From Chlorophyllum brunneum (Eukaryota; Basidiomycota; Agaricomycetes; Agaricales; Agaricaceae), in the NCBI GenBank assembly GCA_963576785.1, contig OY756147.1, forward strand, positions 1,488,001 through 1,552,000: a stretch of DNA of 64,000 bases, given 5' to 3'. A program made the position numbers and the translations under genes. The notes under the pieces are model-generated. The model saw only the letters and a list, made by a program, of their open reading frames with translations. It ran no database searches and had not been told where the DNA came from. Shown here in pieces: positions 1-11,177 of this stretch (the stretch's first letter is position 1; every line of letters begins with the position of its first letter).

Positions 1-2812
1 TTTGTCTCTGGATGAGAGCGCTCAAACCGGGTACACCTTCGGACACATGCCGCGGTGGAGATGGATTCCTGGTAGTAGGTAGGGAAGCTCGTTCATTAGC
101 CGTCATTTCGTGGCCCGTCGGAAAGCATGGTTGTTTGGGATGATTTTGGCGGACTTCTCCCAAACAAACCACCACATACCACCCACTACCCATCTTGTGA
201 AGTGTCTTGTTGCAGCCCTCCCGGAAGCGTGGGACCATTTACGAAGGTCACTGCATAGAGCTTCATTCAAGTCTACAGAATGTTTGCGAAAGCCCGGACC
301 CAATTCATCTCTTAGCAAAACCACATTGAGCCGATTTTGAAGCTGCCAGGATGGCCGCAACGGTCGGTGATGTTCCAACAGATTCGGATACACACCGGAC
401 GGCGTGGGCGTGGACGTGATGACCAACAGCACGCGGTCAATTTAACGGCATCTGCTGAATATTATTGCGGTAAGGGACTAAACCCAGCCAAATACCCCGC
501 ATTTTTGCATGATATCATATCCGCCAGGTCCAAAGGAGCTTTCGGAAAGCCGTCACTGTCGGTCCCGAGGAGGACCTACTGCAATCTCAGGCTGGCAACA
601 TCGTCTTCTTGGAACCACGACCCCACTTGACTCCTCCCGGAGCAGCATTGTACAGTTGCTTGTGATAATGAAAAGCACTTCGAGCCGTTCGTCGAAACTT
701 GGCAACACCCCCGAACCGGGTCTATTGTCCCCGACGACCCAGGAATGTTGCAATATTAAATAGTGGAAGTCGGTCACCCCGAAGTGACACCACTCTGACT
801 TAATGGTCACGACCAAAAAGCTTAAGCTTAGAATCTCGCTAATATTCGCCCCCAACTCCACCGTCCCATGTCGCTTTCAACGACCCTTCCAGGCAATGTC
901 ACTCGAGACCGACCCCTTAATTTCACACAGACGATGGCAAGATGCAAAAGAGGGATCGATGATAGCAAATCCCCCCTCCCCCCTCCCCCCCCCCCCATAA
1001 ACTGGTGGGAGGTCATAGCCCACTTCATTCCATTGACTTTACAGAATTTCTCTCTCCTGAATCAATCTTCTGGCTTCGAAGTGTATCACAACAACGCTGT
1101 CGACCGTAAAACCCAGATCAAACAGCAATCGCCACCTGCTACTCAATACCGACCAGACTATGATTGGTTTTCGAACTCTGGATCAGCGCTCAGTACATAC
1201 TTCCCAACTTCGGTTTTGGAATATCGCAACATACATTGAGACCGCCCACTCTACACTTTATTAAACCATTTATCAGCTTCCTCGCGCTCGCCGCCCACAG
1301 AACATCAACTTTGCCCACAAAATAACATTCATCTTCTTCCTCTTCCCATTCTCCACGCATCATGATACCGTCTGTCCCAGGGGTTCAATCTCGCTCCCTG
1401 TCATTGATCGTCCCACCACGGTTTTACGGCACCACTACACACGGGTGACGAAAAAAATATCTAGAAGAGTACCTCGCCGTTTTCCAAACTTTCCCACTGT
1501 CGACTTCTCCATCAAAAAAACCCATTATCCATATGTCACGATCAAAGCTAAAACTGAGCGGCAAATCCCTCGGACCCGTAGGCGATAATTAATTATAATT
1601 AAAACTCTCATCAAGTGTATACTGACCCTCAGCGCCCAGACTGAAATACTGTTCCTTTATCACCCCACGCTTCGGCTGGACTTTGATAGTCCATTTGATA
1701 ACCAAGTGAGGTATAGTGGTGGTAGGACAATGTGTAGCAGTCACGGTGGAAGCTACTCCGACATTAGTATCGACTAAATCCATTTGTATACATCGCCTCA
1801 TGCGACAACTACCCATGCTCTATCAGACATGACCTTAAGAGCGCGAATATCTTCGATCAGTTTTCTGTTAATTATATTTCCAAACACGCTCCTCCTGTGA
1901 TCTACCCCCCAGAAATTCAAGAGTAAATTACAGTGTATACACTGAAAACTGGGTACCAGCAATTAAATGGGGGCTGGATTGCCCCCCGTTGAAAATTCGT
2001 TGAAAGCGAGGCACAAGTACACCGGCCGGATCCTCTTCGTATCGAGTACTTCACTTTGGCCATCTCAGTTCCTTCCTGGATATTATGATCCCAACTCTTG
2101 AGTGCCACACTTACTGCTAGCAAAGCAAGATGCTCCGAGGCAGCAGCTCGGAGGTCGAATTCGCCTCGTGGGCTCTTGGTTTAAGAGCTTCCATATCAAT
2201 CTAGTCTTCTTCGTCGCCGACCGTCTCACCGGACATAGCACATTACACACGAAATTTTCGCAATCAGTCGATGGAGTACTTGGGCGGCCCACGATCACCG
2301 CTGTTATCCGTTTTGCCTCTTTAAGTATAAACTTCTGGTCTTCTCGCCCACCGCAGTTTTTTCATCAAAGGGGGCACCACGTTGTCTAAATCTTAGTTCG
2401 GGTATAAAGAGGTGTCATGGGGTAACTCATGCCATAACACGGGAGTTTTAACCATTCATGTTTATGGCTACTGTATCAGACTATTTTATATCAAGACATT
2501 GTATGCTATGTGTGCGGGAGCCATCGATGGGGGTGACAACGGGGTGGCACGACCCTCTGTGCCATTTGTAAACCAAGAAACACAGATATCCAACAGAGAT
2601 GAGGAAAATTGAAAATTAAAATTCTGAATGAGTGACAATGCTGGACCGAGGAGAAGGGATGAGCAATACGATTACGATTACCCTATGGACTCAAGGAGAA
2701 TGTTTGAACGTGGGTCGGGGAAGCTTGAAATATGTTTAGGCTTCATAGTCGGTTATCCAGTTGGGGAGGCGGAAGAAGAGAGCGACAGTGAGAAATGGAG
2801 ATTTCCGTGACC
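1..2812. other. Gene-free stretch at left edge
   Basis: No reading frame here shows a recognisable domain or a convincing chain of exons. Short open frames on both strands (none over about 125 codons) look like chance. A cytosine-rich tract lies at 971-996. The last part (about 2600-2812) is the 3' flank of the minus-strand P450 gene. A degraded gene or transposon cannot be excluded without a database search. Confidence 0.5.
971..996. repeat. Poly-C tract
   Basis: A run of cytosines interrupted by two thymines. It is a low-complexity tract in non-coding DNA and prone to length error in sequencing. Confidence 0.9.
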
Positions 2813-5186
2813 TCATAGCGCGAACTCCGACTGTCTGATCAATTCGAGAGCCCTCGCCGAGCGGGGTCTAATATCACATTTGAAATTGTTGGGTATCCTG
2901 CACAGCAATTTGGGTTTGTGCGTCTCGGAGAAACGAGGAGCTGCCTACCTGAAGATGAAGTTTTCGAAAACAAATTCAGGCTCGATTGTCTTGCCCTTCT
3001 CGTCAACAGCCTTGGTGATGTCCATTGTCGCGATGATGGAGGCAATTAATAACCATACGGAGGAATCTACAAGATTCGCCCCAGGACAGCGCCTAGATTA
3101 TATCACATATCAGCACCGTTCATGTGAGCGAAAGAAAGCACCTCGTTCACCTTCTACCAAATCCAAAGACATAGTTCTTTGGGTCCCGCTTTCTCGCTGT
3201 CTCCCCATCTACGTCGTCCATGAATCTCTCGGGAGTAAACTTGTCCGCGTTGGGGTATAATTTTTCGTCATGCATGATAGCCCTATGTTCGTCAGCGCTG
3301 TTAGTATTATATTCAGTGACCTAGAATTGCCAAGCCTCACCAAATATTTCCAAACACCTACGTTGTAGTCGGAAATGAAAAAAAAAATTAGGAGCTTTGA
3401 AGCTTCGGAGATCTAACCCAAACTCACCAATGATCCCTTGGGTATGTGCATACCACGGTAGACGTCGTCCTCCATTAGCCGGTGGGGTAAGTCTTGAGGA
3501 GTCATCAATAAATGCCTGGAAACTCAGTTATCGAGCAGCTCACTTAGTGGCACGGGGACACCCCAGCGGAGTGATTCATTCATGACTGCTTGAACTATAA
3601 AACATATGAGTTGTGTAGCAGACTTCAGATCATGCGATTTCACTTACTGTAAGGTAGAGATGTGCGGTCCGCAATCGTCGGGAGCCTATCCGGACCAATC
3701 ACGCTATCAATCTCCTTCTGGGCTTTCAGAAGAGCCTCTGGGTGGAGCACCATTGCCATAATGAAGTGGCAAACTGTTGTAATGGTCTAAGAAGCATCCT
3801 GTAAGACCTCGCGGCTGGACTGACAGATAGGAAATGACCCACAGTGTCGCCACTTGCCGAATACATGGAATTAGCAGTCCATTTCAGGTCGAACTCGAAA
3901 TGCTCGGTCGCCTTCGACTTCTCATCTTCTAGGAGTGTTGAGCAGAACGAAGGCTTGTAGTCACCAGTTGTCTGTAATGCAGCGATTAAGAAAACACTCT
4001 CTGAACTCGATTGAGACGCGAACGCACCATGCTACTCTTCACATACTCAAACGGTTTCTCTACAAACTCCTCCATTTTAGCCTTCCATTTCGCAGCCTTG
4101 CGTTTGAACGCGGCACCAGGTGCCCAGTTCGGCAAATATTGTAGAGCCGGGATAATATCCACGGGCCAGATTCCGCCTCCTGAAGCGATGTGGTTCGCCA
4201 ATAGATCCACACACTCCTCTGCGAGGTGCAAGAATTCGTCTTCATTGGACTTGGCTTCATAACCATACACCACCGAGAGTGTTAATCCGCCAGCGTATCG
4301 CCTCGTGTGACTTTCATACTTCGAGGGATCCGCAGCCAGGCGCCGGAGGAACGCACACGTTTCTGTCTGGAGCAATGGGTAATACGCAGGGATGGCTTGG
4401 GTTCCAAAGGCCTTGTGCATCAACCTTCTTTGGCGCTTTGACTGATCGCCATAGGTCGTGAACGCCACCTGGAAAGACGCGCGGAAGTAGTCAGTCCCAT
4501 GTACGCCGAATATAATTGGGTATAAGCCCCCTAATCCCCATTCTATGCCCACGTCATGCCAGGTCCGGGGTGAAGGGAGTGGTGCCAAAGGGATGATACA
4601 CATACCATATTCTTACATCCACACCTGCGGAGAAAGCGGGTCAATAATCCACGTGCAAAGGACGAATAAACTCGAAAGAAGAGGAAGAATCGAAGGAGGT
4701 GATAGATGACGAGTGGTGTAAGCAAATTGATAGGACAGACTCACAGCTCGCCGGTCATAACCAACTGGGGTTTATCTGAATAGATTGCCCCGCGCTTGTC
4801 GAGTAGATCAAATGCGGCCTCTTGACTGTTTAGGAAGACAAGGCCTTGGCCAAGCACATGAAGGTACACCACATCACCTGTCAAAATGATACGCATACGT
4901 GCATACGTTACAGATTACGGGACAAAGAGGGTTGGCAAGTCAGATTAGCATGCATATATGCGGCGAAAAGGCGCTCTTTGGGGGTCAAAACCTTACCATA
5001 CTGTTTAGCCCACTGGTGTGCAGGGAGCCAGAGCTCCTTTGCGGTGAGGTCTCTGACATTACCCAGGACAGGAACGGGCTTCGGACCAGGGGGGAGGGAT
5101 GCCGTTGAAGCTTTAGACTTTCGGAGCCAGATGAAGACCGCGAGGAGAAAGCTGGCGGAGGCGACGACGACGGGGGTGGAGGGCAT
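2813..5186 (-). CDS. Cytochrome P450 monooxygenase, 12 exons
   Basis: Haem-thiolate monooxygenase, probably ER-anchored. The start at 5186 opens a hydrophobic anchor ([15 protein letters not shown]) followed by the proline hinge [13 protein letters not shown]. Splicing by eye gives a continuous protein with all P450 marks: SGDTT in the I helix (about 3850), NESLR as the ExxR of the K helix (about 3570), FTPERF (about 3220) and the haem loop FGFGRRRCPG, split by an intron near 3080-3130. The C-terminus ([19 protein letters not shown]) is typical of fungal microsomal P450s. An in-frame TAG near 2948 falls inside a 51-nt intron, so the gene looks intact. Two exons are very short: 19 nt (4606-4624) and 17 nt (3341-3357). 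The layout resembles the basidiomycete O-methylsterigmatocystin-oxidoreductase-like group. Substrate is unknown, and no biosynthetic partners lie next to it. Confidence 0.93.
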
Positions 5187-6200
5187 TGGGCGTGAGGATG
5201 AGGGGAGAATGGAGAACGGGAGGGGAAGGAGAAGTGGGTGGATGAAAGGACGGAGGAAGGATCGGGGAAGGGGTGCGAGGAGATGCAGCTAATACTTAAA
5301 CGAAATCGAGTAAGCGCCAGCCCATGTCGAAGCACCCACAAAGAAATATTCTCTTTTGGATACTCAGGCCCAGCCATGCGGTAAGCCCGTCCCCAATTCC
5401 CCTGGCCGACAACACCACACCTCCCCTTGCTTTTCCGCCGCTCACCACAGTTCTCTTGGCCTGGCAGAGCCACATTCTAGCAGAAGAAAAGTCTTTTTCT
5501 GCTTCTGATCTCCAGCCTACGTTAACACTCTATTTATAATTGTCCTTGACACACAACTCATTGTTCCTCTGGAAACCTACACCCACAATTTCCTCCCCTC
5601 TCCTTCATTTCCTGCTCTCTCCGCGAAACCTTACCCCACTTCCGCTTCGCCCGTCCATTGCGTAAAGCGTAGGCTCAAATGGCGCGGATCCTGCATTACG
5701 CCCCATGGGAATATGACCTTATATTTTCGGCACCTCATCAGAGCATCTGAATCTGATGACATACCTGAACCCAATGTTCTCGCGGGGCTATCGGGCACGG
5801 GTTCAGAGTCCTCGTCATCAGAATCCCGTTGTCTTCCTTGTAGACTGTCGTCGCAGTATGTCAGTTTAGATCTGGAAACCGCGCAAATCAGACGAATGCA
5901 ACTCATCAACTGCAAACGGGGTGTGCCACAACAGCGCTTCCGGAGGGCAGGTGACATCTCCGTTGACCCTGTTTGTGTTAAATTTACAAAGAAGACCACA
6001 TGGGGATCGCCACGACCAAAGATAAACAATTCCTACGCCGCACAACAAGGACATGTCCACGTCGAGCTAATTTCGGTTCTCGCTAGACAGGCCTACTGTA
6101 CTCCACTCGGTTCTTGCTGATATGAAAGTGTTATTAAAGTGAAATGAACATAAATGTATTGATAGGACAGACTAGCCATTGAATGAGACGAAACAAGCAT
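5187..6200. other. Intergenic region upstream of the P450 gene
   Basis: The first part is the P450 promoter and 5' leader. Open frames at 5631-6120 on both strands have no recognisable motif and no splice-supported extension, so I do not call a gene. A Ser/Asp/Glu-rich frame at about 5750-5830 could be a decayed exon, but nothing confirms it. Confidence 0.5.
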
Positions 6201-6239
6201 TAAAGCCGAGTTGTACTTGTCAAGTACAACTCGGCTTTA
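6201..6239. repeat. Perfect 19-bp inverted repeat, 1-nt spacer
   Basis: Left arm TAAAGCCGAGTTGTACTTG (6201-6219) and right arm 6221-6239 are exact reverse complements around a single T at 6220. The RNA would form a long perfect hairpin. It lies just beyond the 3' end of the decayed exchanger relic. It may be the scar of an excised or truncated inverted-repeat element, or a cruciform-forming site. No target-site duplication is obvious. Confidence 0.9.
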
Positions 6240-6599
6240 CTTCCTCATTTGATTAGGGTTATCGGGATGAGGAACAAGCGGCTTGAAACCAACATCATCA
6301 ATATTCACCAGAAACACAGCAATTCTATAATCGTTCATAATCATACCTATCTTGTCACAGTGCCGCTTACCCTCGGTCAAGTATGACTGATCAAGGATCC
6401 CTACAACATCCTGTAAGTCTCCGGGAAGGACCAGAACGATATGGCAATAAGTACATAAATCGTAAAATGTCGTCCGCTAATTTCCTACATCGAACGGATC
6501 GAAGATACCAAGGTAATTCATATGTCAATGCCATACTAGACATCTAGTACGACCATCCATCTTCGACGGAGAATGTGACAAGCAATACAGAGAAGAATG

Positions 6600-7880
6600 A
6601 CACCTGGCGAAAAATCAGCGTCGGTCGGGGGATCATCCGCCAATCAAGGTGGGATATTCGACATACTGTTGTCCCCAAAGGGTCGAGCAGCAACGTCAGT
6701 CGCTTGCCCATACCCAAGCAACCAAATCACGGTATCACGAACAATGCAATCCAACTGCAGCGGACATCGCGAAACCAAATTGACCTTGCTGGCCACGATG
6801 ACGGCCGCAACGTGTTCCGCAGCGTTGTTGTTAATCAGTGTAATCCATTCTAGAATATTATGACCTCAGAACCAAAGCCACGGCCCAGAACGCATTCAAC
6901 CTGAACGGGTGGAAATCGGAATTGCTCGAGTCACTTGAAACAGTCGAGGAAAAAGGCAGTAAATCCGAGGATCTGCGAACGGTGGGATGAAAGAGAAGAT
7001 ACCGACGAGTCGGTGTCAATTTCCAACAAGAGGTGGTTGTACGAATGGATCTGGAAATAAAGCTAAACGACGAATGTGAGCTTGTAACTCCCGAAACCCA
7101 GTCAAAATAATCACGTACACATGTAAAGTACCCGCAAGAGGACAGGGTTAGCTTATCGCTCCTGGGTTGTTAGGTCACAAACGCTCAGATGAAAATCAAA
7201 GTAATGATAACGCCACAGTAGAGCCCTAACAAGATAGGTAACTCTCGACCGATATCAAACCGGTCCTCCAAGTACCCGTGCTAAAAGAAATGACTAGACC
7301 ACCCCAAGCAATAAATCATCACTCCCACCCACGAATGAAACGTGCACGGTAAGAGAGATAACAGAGACCATCAACAAAGAAGGTTGAATTGAGCGACCAT
7401 CGGGTGAAATTCTTGCTGACGGAAGCAATATCCGCCAACTAGACCGGTCAACTGAATATATGAGCATGACTAGAACCTACCAATGAAAGCCAGACCCAAC
7501 ACAGGAACCAAGTTGCCCAATAGACCACCAGGGGGCAAACTCCGAACAAGTTCAAGTTTACACTGTGCCGCGCATAACGCCAAAACCAATCTCCTTCATA
7601 CACTGATAGAGCAAACAAACTAACCTCTTTCAAAGTAATACCCGCGATAATCATTTCGATGACGTTTCCGAATGTGGCGTCAAACCAGCGACACTAGCGC
7701 TAGTCCTCAGTGCAATTGGCTCTGTTCAAGTAGTATGAGCCCAAGGATCGAGAAGACCAATATAAGTGTTGGGTTCTAGTGGGTGCAATATAAAGCCCAC
7801 TAGGCTGAAATAAACACCAACAGCACATTCAAAGGCGAATATCTCACCGCCCCTTTGAGGGACTGGTGGGACCAAGGGTC
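6600..7880 (-). pseudogene. Relic of a vacuolar Ca2+/H+ exchanger (CAX family)
   Basis: The minus strand carries scattered but ordered pieces of a CaCA-superfamily cation/proton antiporter. The first is the N-terminal membrane segment SPLNVLLVFIS (about 7850-7810). Next is the first signature helix DATFGNVIEMIIAGITLKE (about 7685-7630). Then comes QQEFHPMVAQFN (about 7400), a decayed loop, and the second signature INNNAAEHVAAVIVASK (about 6830-6780). The two signatures match the alpha-repeats of CAX transporters. Between them the frame changes repeatedly and holds stops such as the TAG codons in SA*WALYCTH*NPTL. No set of normal introns restores one frame, so this is a dead gene. Limits are approximate; the 3' end may reach about 6400. 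Intact relatives load Ca2+ into the vacuole. Confidence 0.78.
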
Positions 7881-8122
7881 GAATCGGCGTGAAGGTGCGC
7901 AACTTTCTTGTCCTGCGGGGTGCGAAGATTGATAGTAGAGGTATTGAGGAACGTGATTTGTGGAAATTCCACCACTCAAGACCTGGTCAGATGAAAGAAA
8001 GGAAGGGTGGTCAAGCTGGGTCCCCATATATTAGGCGCCAATGCTTAGCACGCGTTCGGGGGGTAGGTCACGTTACTTCAGCTCGGGATCACGTTACCAG
8101 TGCCTTCCTACAACTCCTCATC

Positions 8123-8884
8123 ATGAACACAGAACACCTTCAAAATCCACTTTGCTTCAACATGCAAGAACTCTCATCAGCCATTGAGGAGCGCATAAGA
8201 GTCTCTCAGATCCTTCAATCTCTCACTTTTAACAATCAGCTCAACGCAGTAGAGCAGGAGTTCTCAACATCCCCTCTCTTTATCCATCTCTCGCATGGTC
8301 TAGCCCTAACAGCTGGCTCTGCACTTGGTTCTCTACCTCCGACAACAACACAATGCCTCGCTGCATTCCAACTACCCAACAATGTCGGCTTGACGGCTGG
8401 TGCACGCGCGTGGACGAAGCACGCACATCGTTCACAAGAGATTCACCCAGTCAAAGTATCCAAATCAGCAAAAGGCGAGCCCGGATGGTGGGGTCGTGCA
8501 CAGGGCCCCAGGGCTATCCTTAATGAAAAGGCTCTAATGTTATTTTGGAAAATCGTCAATGCCGCCAGCTGGCGTAATTTGCACTGGTTGGCCCATCAGG
8601 TGCTGGTGTACGAGATGAGGGTACCGGAAGGTTATGGGATGCGTTGGTCCCAGGACAGGAGCCCACCGAAGGAGGATGTAACCGGAGATGGAGGGGAGAG
8701 GGAGGAAACTGAGGAACGGCCTTGGCTCTTCAGAGGCTTCGTTGAGCCTATGATTGAGAATGGGCATGAGGTCGGATGGAGACATCAGGTTACGTCCCCT
8801 CCTATCGTGGCTTCGAGCCTCAAGCCTCCGACTCCGTCACCCCGGGAGCAGCAACGTGATTCACAATGCGTTGTGGGTAGCTAG
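8123..8884 (+). CDS. Conserved fungal protein of unknown function
   Basis: A 253-residue single-exon protein. The frame is open upstream to 7889, but the first Met that fits is at 8123, where family-like sequence begins (MQELSSAIEERIRVSQILQS). Recognisable blocks are GLALTAGSALGSLPP, CLAAFQLPNNVGL, ARAWTKHAHRS, GWWGRAQGP, NEKALMLFWKI, LHWLAHQVLVYEMRVPEGYG and RGFVEPMIENGHEVGWRH. I know these blocks from uncharacterised basidiomycete proteins with no assigned domain. The protein is rich in Trp and His, has no signal peptide or membrane segment, and has an acidic insert (GGEREETEE) before the last block. It sits between the dead exchanger and the first CE16 gene, with no functional link apparent. 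The function is unknown. Confidence 0.8.
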   Translation: MNTEHLQNPLCFNMQELSSAIEERIRVSQILQSLTFNNQLNAVEQEFSTSPLFIHLSHGLALTAGSALGSLPPTTTQCLAAFQLPNNVGLTAGARAWTKHAHRSQEIHPVKVSKSAKGEPGWWGRAQGPRAILNEKALMLFWKIVNAASWRNLHWLAHQVLVYEMRVPEGYGMRWSQDRSPPKEDVTGDGGEREETEERPWLFRGFVEPMIENGHEVGWRHQVTSPPIVASSLKPPTPSPREQQRDSQCVVGS

Positions 8885-9058
8885 AATCCATACCAATGCC
8901 GAACACAAAGTGCCTTTGCTTTGTCTTGGTGAAGTTACAGTGTTCAAGATCCGGTACTGGTATGTGCATAATTACTCAACAGATAGCTCACGCACAACTA
9001 TTCAGGGTATCTTGTAGCCTCCCAAACGACGTATAAATTAAAAGTCCCAGCAAACGCT

Positions 9059-10228
9059 CTAGCTCAACCACGTAGCCCAGCGACTTCCCTTAGCCTCGGC
9101 AATGCTCGCAATCTCCATTGCAACGTGGCGATCAGCTTGCTCACTTGGGTGCAATTCGTCATACCTGTTCACCAGAGTCAACTTCTATACCCGGTGTAAG
9201 GTTGAGGGAAATTCATAACACGTACCACAGGTAGCTGTCACGATCAGTTCCGTTGACCATCGTGCAAACACTCTCATCAGAATCGCCAACTTGGAAGATA
9301 CAAGAATCGACGCAGCCGGTGACGTTGAACGCTGGAGCAGTACCATTCAGGTATTTAGCGGGGTGGGCGTACATATCAGCGAAGAGACCGTGCGAGTCGA
9401 AGATGCCTGTATGCGATTCAGGTGAGCGCTCCTAAGCAATCCGAAAATTCATGAAGGGCTATGCTGACCAATGTGAGCATCGTGGAGCTTAGATGCAAGA
9501 TCTTGAAGCATGAGCTTCACTAAGGTGTTGCCCGAAAGAACGAGCTCGCGCATTGTGACACTCCATTCAGTCGTGTTGCGTTGGAGGTGCCAGTACCTGT
9601 TGGGCCAGGAGTTGGCAGAGTAAAGAGGGGTAGTCTCAAGAGGAACCATCTACCAGCCGCGTTGGTAAGCTTACCTATTCACCCACATATATGGAAAGAA
9701 ACTCACATTTTGGAATAAGAAATTCCTGCCACCATTATCGTACATCGTCTGGACCCAATTCACCATGCATCCCGTAACATCTACGAGCGAAGCCGAGTTG
9801 TCTCCCGTCAACAGCGAACTAACACCAATGTCGTTCGTTCCAATCCACAAAGTATACAACGTGCTGTGCGGGTCAACTTTGATCGTATGATTCTTCTTGT
9901 CTCCGAAGAATGTAGGAATTTGAGAACCGAACAGAGGAGGGAACGGCCGGAATGTGATGTCGTTTGAACATGTGGCACCGGCTTTTGCATAAGGGTAGAG
10001 CTGGATGTTGGCGTAACGAGCGGCGTATTGGGGCCACTGCATCGTGCCACCGTTGGTGATAAAGCCCACATCGGTGTAGCTGTCACCGAAGGTGACAAGG
10101 GACTGGATTTGACCTCTGTGGAAGGGTTGTTTGCTGCTATGGTCATGACCATGACCGTGGCTGTCCTCGGCGCTCAGGACTACGGCGGGGAGGAGAGCGA
10201 GTAATGCTGAGAGGACTGTGAATTTCAT
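9059..10228 (-). CDS. CE16 acetylesterase / GDSL (SGNH) hydrolase, copy 1
   Basis: Secreted esterase of carbohydrate esterase family 16, which removes acetyl groups from hemicellulose-derived sugars. Four exons (10228-9707, 9649-9469, 9406-9226, 9164-9059) give 329 residues. The start at 10228 opens a signal peptide (MKFTVLSALLALLPAVVLSA); an upstream in-frame ATG at 10255 would put charged residues before it. SGNH blocks are present: FGDSYTD (nucleophile Ser), WIGTNDIG (Asn), and YDELHPS near the C-terminus (Asp and His of the triad). There are several N-glycosylation sequons. A His-rich stretch (HGHGHDH) follows the signal peptide and is absent from the two paralogues. Intron positions are identical in all three copies. 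It is closest to copy 3. Confidence 0.93.
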
Positions 10229-10285
10229 GACTGGTGACAGTCGAAAGTTTGTCAACTTGCACGTCCTTTTTTTTCACTCGTAACC

Positions 10286-10294
10286 CTTATAAAC
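10286..10294 (-). promoter_or_regulatory. TATA-like box of CE16 copy 1
   Basis: Read on the minus strand this is GTTTATAAG, about 60 nt upstream of the chosen start codon. That is a normal place for a TATA element in a strongly expressed fungal secreted-enzyme gene. Call by position and sequence only. Confidence 0.45.
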
Positions 10295-10315
10295 CACCCG
10301 ATGATGATCAAAGGG

Positions 10316-10333
10316 GCGATTTATGAGCGACTT
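10316..10333 (-). promoter_or_regulatory. Shared upstream element, CE16 copy 1
   Basis: The plus-strand sequence gcgatttatgagcgactt lies about 88-105 nt upstream of the start codon. It matches 16 of 18 positions with an element at nearly the same distance upstream of CE16 copy 3 (23288-23305). The surrounding DNA of the two promoters is not alike, which suggests a constrained site. The binding factor is unknown. Confidence 0.5.
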
Positions 10334-11177
10334 TTCGGCAGTGGATATTCCGGTTTGTATGATCAAAGCGCGACCCTGTTGCCATTCGTGGTCGATAGGC
10401 GGGCAAAAGAAGTACTTTATCGTGCCTTTCTCACTCCCATTCGCCTTTCCCTGAGCCCACCCAAGAGACTTTTGGCAAGGAAGGGGAGAGTAAGCAGAGG
10501 ACGGAACGGTGGTCATGCGTTGCATGCTTCACAAGGATGTTTGATGGGCATGGGGAAGTACAAGAAATTTGTGATGATCGTGGAGAAAGAGGGCCGAAGC
10601 GTTTCCGATAATTCCCCCGCGAGGGAAACCGGCAAGACACACGCAACTATGGGTATGTTCCATGCGACAACGACTACTCGAGTAGCTGTACTTCTCGGGA
10701 GCAAAAACCATAGCAGGCACAGTTCCCATCCCAGTCGTATGCCATTGATCACAAGAACTTTTCGGGATAGAGCGAGGAAAAGAGCGAAGAAAAGTTGAGG
10801 AAAAGTTGAAATTGAGACACCTAGTCGCCGCTACGTGTTACTCTGTACTGTGCATCCAGGCTGACATTCCGGGAGGATACTCACGGGGATTCGGAGGAAC
10901 AAACTGGAGTCTCTGACCATAGTGCGTTGTGCAGTTTTCACATCGATGCTGATGCTATTTATAGACCATGCCACTCACCATGGCACGAACCACTTTGAAA
11001 TTCCGGCTCGAAGAGCCTCGAAGTCGAAGCCGCCACGCGAGTGCCTGAACGTCTTTGCTGATAGGCTACACCTCCCGCCGTCGGATTAGGAATTCCCGCG
11101 CGCCGCACCCATGGCGTCATTGTCTCGGCTCTCCGTATATCAACCCTCACTCCATTTCGCTAAGCTTCCTAACCAAC
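10334..11177. other. Intergenic region between CE16 copy 1 and the hydrophilic-protein gene
   Basis: Divergent promoter region. A 165-codon plus-strand frame (10301-10798) and overlapping minus-strand frames show no domain and no splice continuation, so I treat them as chance. Confidence 0.5.

Noticed and set aside
2940..2955. In-frame stop in the P450 C-terminus suggesting a pseudogene
   Set aside because: A 51-nt GT-AG intron at this place removes the stop and restores a typical P450 C-terminus ([17 protein letters not shown]).
10301..10798. 165-codon plus-strand frame upstream of CE16 copy 1
   Set aside because: It has no domain, overlaps promoter features of CE16 copy 1, and competing frames of similar size exist on the other strand.
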